From NCBI RefSeq assembly GCF_021347895.1, contig NC_067123.1:36195571-36259570 (forward strand): a stretch of DNA of 64,000 nucleotides, given 5' to 3'. Shown piece by piece: positions 49,101-58,100 of this stretch (position 1 is the first letter of the stretch; each line of letters opens with the position of its first letter). Under the pieces are notes generated by a model. It was not told the origin of the DNA, made no database searches, and saw nothing but the letters and a program-made list of their open reading frames with translations. Source of the DNA: Acanthochromis polyacanthus (Eukaryota > Chordata > Actinopteri > Pomacentridae). The translations under genes and the position numbers were made by a program.

Positions 49101-52100
49101 GAGGACGCTTTGGCGGCTAAGACCCAGGCTGTCGAGGAGCTGAGTCGAGAGCTGGAGGAAATCAGGTCTGCCTTTGGTACAGAAGGTGTACAGCAGGTAA
49201 ATGTCTTATCACCGGATCATAGGTCCCGCTTTACAAGTGTTTACATTTCACGCTCTTCTTCTATGCCAGTATATTGCGACAATACAATGGAGATTATTCA
49301 GTTTTTTTGAATACATTTGCAAAGAAGCTACAAAATTAGACTTTATTAAAATTATTTTTGCTTTTCATTATGCTAGAGGATGAATGTTATTTGATTTTAT
49401 CTGTAAGAAATTAGATTTTTGTCTGCAATTTAATGACTTTAACTACTGAGTGGCAGACATATTGCACACGATGTTGTTATATGTGGACATTTTTTTCCTC
49501 ACTGTGGACTCATTTTTCACTGCAATGTAAGCACCTCTTTGGAAACAGTACAACCATGGCTAGCAGTTGAGTGAACTCGTTAATGCTTTGTGTGCGATAT
49601 GACAAAGGTATAATGGCATAAATTACAAAAAAACCAACAAAAAAAACATTTAATCTCTTTGAGGATTTATTTTACAAAACTAGAAAAAAGTGAATTGAAC
49701 CAATACTGGAAAAAATTTGACTTTACGTGATATATTACTGCTCGTTTTTAAAATTTGTTTCCATACTTGTCTGTGCGCCGTAAACACAACCTACAGTTCA
49801 GCCGAAAAGTCCCTGAATTTTTGTCACGTGATTGTTGCTTGCAGCTAAGTCACTGAGGGCTTCACAGTTGCACCGAAGAGTGCAGACTTTTTCACTTTTA
49901 ACCGAATCTGTTTACTGCAAGTAGTTTATTTTTTAACAAATTTTAAAATGAGACACGTAGAATAAAGTCTTTAATGAACTGTCATGATTTTAAGATGAGA
50001 TTAGGTCAAGAATTTTTGAGCGTCCGTAAACTGAAAATCCAACCATTTTCATCGGACTTTACAGGAAGAGATGTAATTTCAAACTTGAAATGGCTTCAAA
50101 TGTTAAATAGTTTCTGACAGAATGGCATTTTGCCGATGAATAGCAAGGACTTCTGAGTTATGTACATCGGAACAGTGAAAATCCAACAATTCTTTCAGTT
50201 TTTACAGGTTCTAATTGTCATTAAAGGAAAAAAAATCAGACCTTCCTGTGGATTTTGGGCTTCAAATGGTTAAACAGTTTGATATTAGAACTGTAGGAAT
50301 AAATTTTTGGATGTCTGCTTTTTCTTTGCTGCTGCTTTTAAATGCTGTCTTCTGCAAACTGCTCTTTCTCCTGAAGTTTCTCTGATCTATCTTCGGTAAT
50401 TGTGCTTAATTCCATTTTTCCATTTCCAGCTGCAGGACTTCGAAGCAGCCCTGAAACAGCGAGATGGCATCATCACCCAGCTCACATCTAACCTTCAGCA
50501 GGCTCGTGAAGAGAAAGACGAGATCATGAAAGAATTCCTTGCGCTGACAGAACAAAGCCAAAAACTGCAAATTCAGTTCCAGCAGGTGGGAAAGTTTTTT
50601 TTTATTGCCAAAATTTGTTCTACTTCTCTTATAGTGTTGCAGAATTATATATTTTTTAACTTCTGCTTTGTTATTCAGGTTTCCAGTTAGCAAAAGATCT
50701 GTGTGTGGATGTGAACTGTACCTGTAATGAGTAGGAGGTGCATTTCTGTGTTATTTTTCCATATCCTGACCACTGTCTGGTTCGACTGACAGCTGCAGGC
50801 AGGCGAGACGCTGAGGAATACCAGCCACAGCAGCACTGCAGCTGATCTTCTGCAGGCCAGACAGCAGATTGTTCAGTACCAACAGCAGCTGGAGGAGGTC
50901 AATGTTGAGGTCAGAAGGCACCAGGAGAGGAGCAGTGAACAGCTGGAGAGCATGAGCCAACTCCAACAGAAGCTCAGTGAAATGGAGATGGTGAGTTTAC
51001 TGTAGATTGTCACTGCTATACAGAAATTTAGACATTTATTCTGCTTTAATTGTGTGGCTGTACAGGTAACTATCAATGTTTAACATGCATTTCCAATGCT
51101 TAATTGTCTTTGTAGTCAGGGAGAGGATCAGAAGAATCCTTCACACAAAGGATAAATGAAAAGGACCTGCTGATTGCTGAACAAGAGAAAATTATTTTTA
51201 GTCATGAGCAGTCGTTGACAGACTTAAGAACAGCAGAGGAGTCTTTTGCACAAATACTGAAAGAGAAAAGTCAGATAATTTCCGAGCAAACTGCAATAAT
51301 CACAGAGCACGAGCGGTCATTAACCCTGCTCAGAGAGGAACTCGCGCATGTGGGAAGGACTACAGATGAGAATATTATACAGCAGTCAGATGAGAAAGAC
51401 CTCATTATAGCAGAGCAAGGGAGAGTCATTTCAGAACGTGACTGCTCTCTTATGCAGCTCGAGGATGAACTTGAGACCTCTGAAAAACGCCTGTGTGACC
51501 TCCAACAGCGAATGGCTACAAAGGAGTCTGAACTTGAAAGATGCCTGGATGAGTTGGAAAGCACGAAATCTGACTTAGAAAATTGTAAAAGTGAAATCGA
51601 AAGTTGTAAATTACAATTAGAGAAAGAGCAGTTTGAGCTAGAAAGCTGTAAGGGTGAACTTGCAACATCGAGGCAGAAAGAGCGAATGTCTTCTAATGAA
51701 ATCATGCAGCTCATGGGCACAGTTGAAGATCTGCAGAAGCGTTGTCATCAGGGCAGCATGTCTGAGAGCGACACCATCCAAAAAATGCAGGAAGAGACTG
51801 TGAGGAAGCTCGAGCTTCTCAGGGCAGAGCTGGATGAGATGTACGGTCAGCAAATAGTCCAAATGAAGCAGGAGCTTAACTTGCAGCATGCAGCAAGAGT
51901 GCAGCAAATGAATGAGCAGCATCACGCTGAGCTTGAGCTTCTAAAAACGCAACTCTCTCAAAGTTCCACTGGCAAGGCTGCTGAAGTGGAAACTCTCATT
52001 GCCAAGATTAGGGAACTTCAAGAGACATTAGATCAATCTCAAGCAATGCATGATAAAGCCAGACATGAGCTGAGCCAAGTAGCCCAAGAAAAGGTCAACC

Positions 52101-55100
52101 TGCAGGCCAAGGTTGAAGGTCTTCTTCAAGATCTCCGTTCAGCTAAAGCTAAAGTGGAGCAGGTCTCCCACAGTCTTATCTCTCAGGAAAGCCAACAAGG
52201 TGAACTGCAACGCCTCCAGGAGACCATTGACAATCTGAAGAGTGAGCTTTCTGCTGCTCAGGAAGCTGCGCAAGAAGTGGAAGCAAAACACGAATCAGAA
52301 ATAACCAATTATAAGATCAAGCTGGAGATGCTGGAGAGGGAGAAGGATGCTGTGCTGGATCGTATGGCAGAGTCACAGGAAGCAGAGCTGGAGCGACTGA
52401 GGACTCAGCTTCTGTTCAGCCACGAGGAAGAACTCACGCTGCTTAGGGAAGAACTGCAAAGAGAGAGCTTCATGAACGCAGAAAACCTTCTCAATGAGGC
52501 TGCTATCAAACACGAGAAAGTGCTGGATGAACTGCGCATTGGTTACGAAGAGGAACTTCATTTGTTGAAAAAAGAGAAGGCAAGTTTTGCCAGTGAGCGA
52601 GATGAACTTTTGCACCAAATTCTTGGGCTTAAAGAGGATCTGAAGCTGGCTTTGCACACCTCCAAAGCAGATGAGCTTGTCCAGCAGCTCCAAGAGCTTC
52701 AAATAGAGCTTGAAGAACTTAGAAAGGGAGGAGATGAGCGAGTTAGAATGGAGAACGAAAATCAGACATTACTGAAAAAAATAGAGGTACTTGAAAACCA
52801 GACAAAAGACAAAGAACAATGTTGGGAGAGCACACTGACAGAGCATGAACTGGCAAAGGAGACACTAATCGAGTCTAATAACATTTTGAAAGAAGAGTTG
52901 GACTCGAAAAATATAAAGATTGAAACACTCACAGCAGAGAGAAATAAAATACAGCAACAAGTAGCTGAGCTTCGTGAGGAAATTGAAAAGCAGAGGAATA
53001 CTTTCTCTTTTGCTGAAAAGAATTTTGAGGTGAATTATCATGAGCTGAAGGAAGAGTACACGTGTCTCATTGAGGCGAAGACGCAGTTAGAAGAGAGGAC
53101 GCTGAAGGAGACGCTTGAGTTTGAGGTGAAAATTGCCAGTTTGCAGTCACAGATCCGAGACCTGGAGGAGGGCGGCAGACATATCGAAGTGGAGGACACA
53201 AGTACAGACGGTGAAGCTTTGATAGAAAAGGATTCTACTGAGCTTATGGAGAAGCTCAATGTTACTTTGAGTGAGAAGGAAAGCCTGGCTGGAAGGCTTT
53301 CTGAAGTTACAGAGCAACTGATGTTTACTGAGAGCAAAGCGGGACAGCTGGAAGAAGAGCTGATGAAAGTAAGACAAGAAAACACGAAGGTCATCGCCCA
53401 GAATGAAAGCCTGGGGAAGGAACTGGAAAAGAGGCAAGAGATTATGCAGGAGCAGATGAGAGGGAAGGGTGCCCAGAGAAAAGCTAAGCTCCAGCATGAA
53501 GAGAAGACTGTTGAGGCAGTTTGTTCTGTGGAGGATCATCACCTTCAGATTCAGTCTTTGCGAGAGGAGGTAAAGGCTCTTCAGTCCTTCTTAAGAGCGG
53601 CTGAAGAAGAGAGAGACAACATCCGGCAGACTCTGGAGCTTCACAGGCTTTCGCAGACTCCATCCCCGGCAGCAGTGCTGTCCTCGGGGGAGGGACCTGT
53701 TGAAGGACGATCCTCCCCGCTCAAGTCCACAGCCTCAGGGTCAAGCAGGCGCAAGAGACGGCAGAGGTCGAGGCAGGAGCGCAAAGTGGGCACCGCTCTT
53801 TCTGACAGCAAGGAAGAAAGGCAAGGGGAGGAGGTAGAGGAGGCACTGGTGGAAGAAGAGAGAGCTAGAAGTGCTGCAGAGGAGGAGATGCAGCCTCAGA
53901 TGGAGAGCCAGGTTATGTCATGTTCACAGGAGAGGGCCGGTAAGGAGGACTCCACTGACGGGTACCAGGGAGACGGAGGCAGAGGCTGCATCAACAAAGA
54001 GGTAGGAATTCACATGTTTCTGCTGCACCGCACTGCCTTTTCAAGTCTGATTAAATTGCATGTTTGATTGAGTGATTAAAGGGCTTTTCAGAAACTGTGC
54101 ATGTGAAAAGAAAGCGTAGCTGAGATTGCATGCATCACATTCACACTTACTGCTGGGATGTTTCATATTGTAATTAGCTTTATCGAAGACGCGAGAACGT
54201 GTGCGCTCGTTGCCATATCAGGCTGTAACACTGAAGAGAATGTGACTGAGGCAATTCAGCACTGACATGTTTTCTCTCTAGTGAGTAACAGTCATGATTG
54301 CAAATTGCCTCAGTGTCTGCAGGCTCGCTGTCAAAGGTAGCGCTGTGAGCAGCAGAGTCGGACTGTTGTGCTACAAGATCACCATACATTTTTAAGTTTA
54401 CACAAGCCATTGAGTGCAGCGCTGTTACTGTGGGAATAATATTGCAAAAGAGACACGCCACAGTACAGTCTGCATGTAACGCTGAAGTGTCAAGGTTCCA
54501 TCAATATTCTGCTCATTTCTGTTTCTAAAGCAGCACTATACAATATTCATAGTCTGCTTTCCTTTGCTCTTGTTCAAACTGAATGTAGCGCTGGTTTTAA
54601 AGCAGCTGAGAATAGAAAAAAAAACACACAATCATGTAATCTTCTGATAGCTTTGAATCGTTGCTGTCATGTAGAAATGTGTACATTCTAGTTTCTTTCC
54701 ATCCTGCAGGGAGTGAAGGGTTTGAGGTGAGAAGCCATTTTAACCCAGTCACTTCTGTGTCGGTGTCACTTCAAGCCGTGTCACAAATGCACAAGGCTAA
54801 AGATCGTGTGCAGTGTTTGTCTGCCATTTCACATCTGTGTTTCATGTTGTTATCGTCACCTCCTGGGTTGGAAAACTGTGCATGCTACAGAATCGACAAG
54901 CACAGAAAATGCAAGGTTATTTGCTTTGGATAGCTGGTGGCATTGCAAAGTTGCATTTTATTAAATAAGCGTTTAATGTTCTGTCATGCTCACATTTTTA
55001 CATACAGAACGTTTTTACTGAGGTTCTGTGTATGGTTTCACATGAGAACCAACTTTTTACAAAGCTATGAGCAACAACAGCTTAATAAGCAACACTTTCA

Positions 55101-58100
55101 AGGAATCCTTTTAGGTGAAACGGCTGCAATAAAGCAAAATCGGCAATTGTCTATTATCACCTCATTGCAAATTTTGATCACCAATTTTCTGCACAACTTG
55201 ATATCTGTAGTTACTAGAGTTTATCTCTGCTCCCTCTCAGGAAGTGATCCATATTGGTGCATCTTATGTCCATCAGTGTCTTAACTGTCTGCAGTTGTAC
55301 TCAGTAACTGTTTGAGACGGTGTTAAAAACCTCCAATGTTTTTCTTCTGCTTGCTTATTCAGGTGAGCAGACATGGGACAGGCGGCCCAGTCGTGTATCA
55401 GAGAGAAGGAAAGGAGGGACAGACTACTGAGCATGTAAATGTCACTGAAGCTCACATCCTGCCTTTGTTTTTCAGTTGCTTTGATACGTCATACGATGTG
55501 ATGTAAAAGTCAATAAATAGGTGCTCTTACTGCTGAAATACATTAAACTTTGTGGGGGAATATTTTCCAATTCTTTTCCTAAACCTTTTTGTTAGGGTTT
55601 CGCCCAAATAGGGCTCACCAAATTCTCAGACTTGTTTTAAAATACATAGCTCTACATATTCAAGCGTAGCAAATGAGAGTTTAGCATTTTGCGAGTCAAC
55701 ACACCTTAGGCAGGTTTCACCCACAGTTTGTTTGCTTTTTTTTTTTACCTGAGAGCAAAAAGGAGAATTTTCACTGCAGAGCTTCAAGTCCTGCAGTGAA
55801 AATCAGCAAAGAACATACAAAATTTAGCAGCATCAGCAGCTGTGTCAGAGCGCTTAAAACAGTCAGAAAATGGGTATTTTCAGAGGAGCACTTTACTGTG
55901 AGAGAAATAAAGAGGGGAATTGCTAAAAAAAAACAAGCTGGGGAGTATCTTTGACAACACCCTGAGGTAGCTGTTAAGTGTGAGAAACTTGTTGTGCCAA
56001 AATATGCCTTAGTAAACCCCTAAAGCCTCTTGGTTACTCAACACTGAAAACAAAGCATTAATTTTGAATGGAATATATTTATTGAAAGATTTATTTTTGG
56101 TTCAAGTGTGGCATTGTTGTTGAATTTTGTTTCTAAGAAAAAAGATCTATTGCCACTAATTGTCTTAAATTGCTTGTGCATTCATTTATATAAGAAATCT
56201 GCAAGTGAGAGTTGCTCCTACCCATAAATTTAGCGTGAATTTTGGTATTTTCCTCTGTAGCAGGGGTGATGTTTCTTGTAAATTTGTCTGATTTTTTTTA
56301 AATCATAGAAGTAACCCTGTTTTTTGGTGTGGCTGTGGCACAACATAGCACAGCTGCCGCCTGCTTGTTAGGCGCTGACCGTCTCTCATCTGCATGCTTT
56401 AAGCAGCAACATCTGAGTAGTCACAGGTTTGAAAGGAGCCTCTCCACCGCTCTGTCAGATGTAGTGCCAGTGGGATGATTGTATCATAACAAAGCGCCTA
56501 ATTAAAATGTAGAGTGCACTTTAAAACATCTCACATCAAAGGTAACAGAATTTCATAATTGCGTAACCCTAACAAATGTGTGTCAATGCATAATGCGTTT
56601 TTACAAAAAGAAGCCTCCCTGTGTGCCTTTTGTTCTCCGTCACAGAGGCGATAATAACAGACCTCTCGTCCTGAACACAGATGGCTTGCACCACGGATCT
56701 GTTGTGGAAACAGGATTGTTGGAATTATCTTATTGAGTCATCCATCTCCTCTAATTAGCAAATGGATGTACCGTGCTGCTTAATTTCATTTGTGATTAAT
56801 TAGAAGTGATATGGGATGCACTTTTACTAATATTAAGACAAAAACTCCAGTAGAAAATCACATTAGCGTATACTGTGCATGCAGATCATTTCAAGTTTCC
56901 CACATTTTGCTCATCATAAAAACTGAGAAAACGTATTTTTCCTTATAACTCTACGTACAAAAGTGAAAGACTGAAATATCTAATTTACATAAATATTCTC
57001 ACCCTTTACTCAGTACTTGGATGAAGTATCTTTGGCAAATTTTCTTGGGAATGATTTATAAGTTTGGCACACCTTTCTCCTAGAAGTTTCTCTCATTCCT
57101 CTTGGCAGTATCATTCGACCGGGTTGGATGGGGAGTGTTGTTGTGCAGCAACTTTCAGGTCTGTCTAGAGTTTCAGGCCCAGACTCTGACTGGACCACTC
57201 CAGGGCTTTCATTGTTTCCCACGACTGTTCCTGTGTTTTCTTTCTATTAAAATGTAAACTTTGCCACAGTCTGAGATCATGAGCACTCTGAAAGGGTTTT
57301 TGCGTTATAATTTTCCACATCCATCCTTCCTCTATCCTGACCAGTCTGTGTTAATGAAAAACACGATGATGCTGCCACCACCATGCGTGACTGTAGGAAT
57401 GGTAATAATCAGATGCTCAATGCCTAGTTTCCACCACATTTTGTTGGGAGTTTTGACCAAATGGATCAGTGGAATTTCCTTTTCATAGTCTGAATAAACG
57501 AAAACCCACTGATCTGTTTGGTCAAATGGAGTCATTCAGGTGCCTGTTTGCAAACTTATAATGAACTGTAATCTACCTTTTAGCTTTCGTCTGACCATTT
57601 ACTTAACAAACTCCTGATCAGTTGACCTTCTGTAAAGTTCTTCCCCAATGAACTCTGGATGTCATTAATAATGACTATTGGGTTCTTTGCTCCTTTGTCC
57701 CTGATTACTCCATTTGAACTCGACAGACAGATCTCAGAAGACTTTAAGTGGTTCCAAACTTCATCCATTGAAGAATGATGATGTCTACTGTCATCTTGGG
57801 AGCTTAAAGTGCTGCAGAAATTTTCTTGCAACCCTCCACATATCTGTGCCGTGACACAACCCTATTGGGCAGATGTGTAGTCTGTTCTCTAGACCTCATG
57901 GCTTTGCTTTCACTTGCCTATTATGTGTCTGACAGATGCTGTATAGACAGGTGTTCCCCTTTTGCAATGATGTCCAGTGAATTTAATTAGGCTCACATTG
58001 ATTGAGGGTCTGAATGCCGTAAATGAGATACTTCAGTCCCTTATTTTTATTTAATTTACAGAATGCTCCAAAACCTGTTTTTACTCTGTCATTGTCAAGA

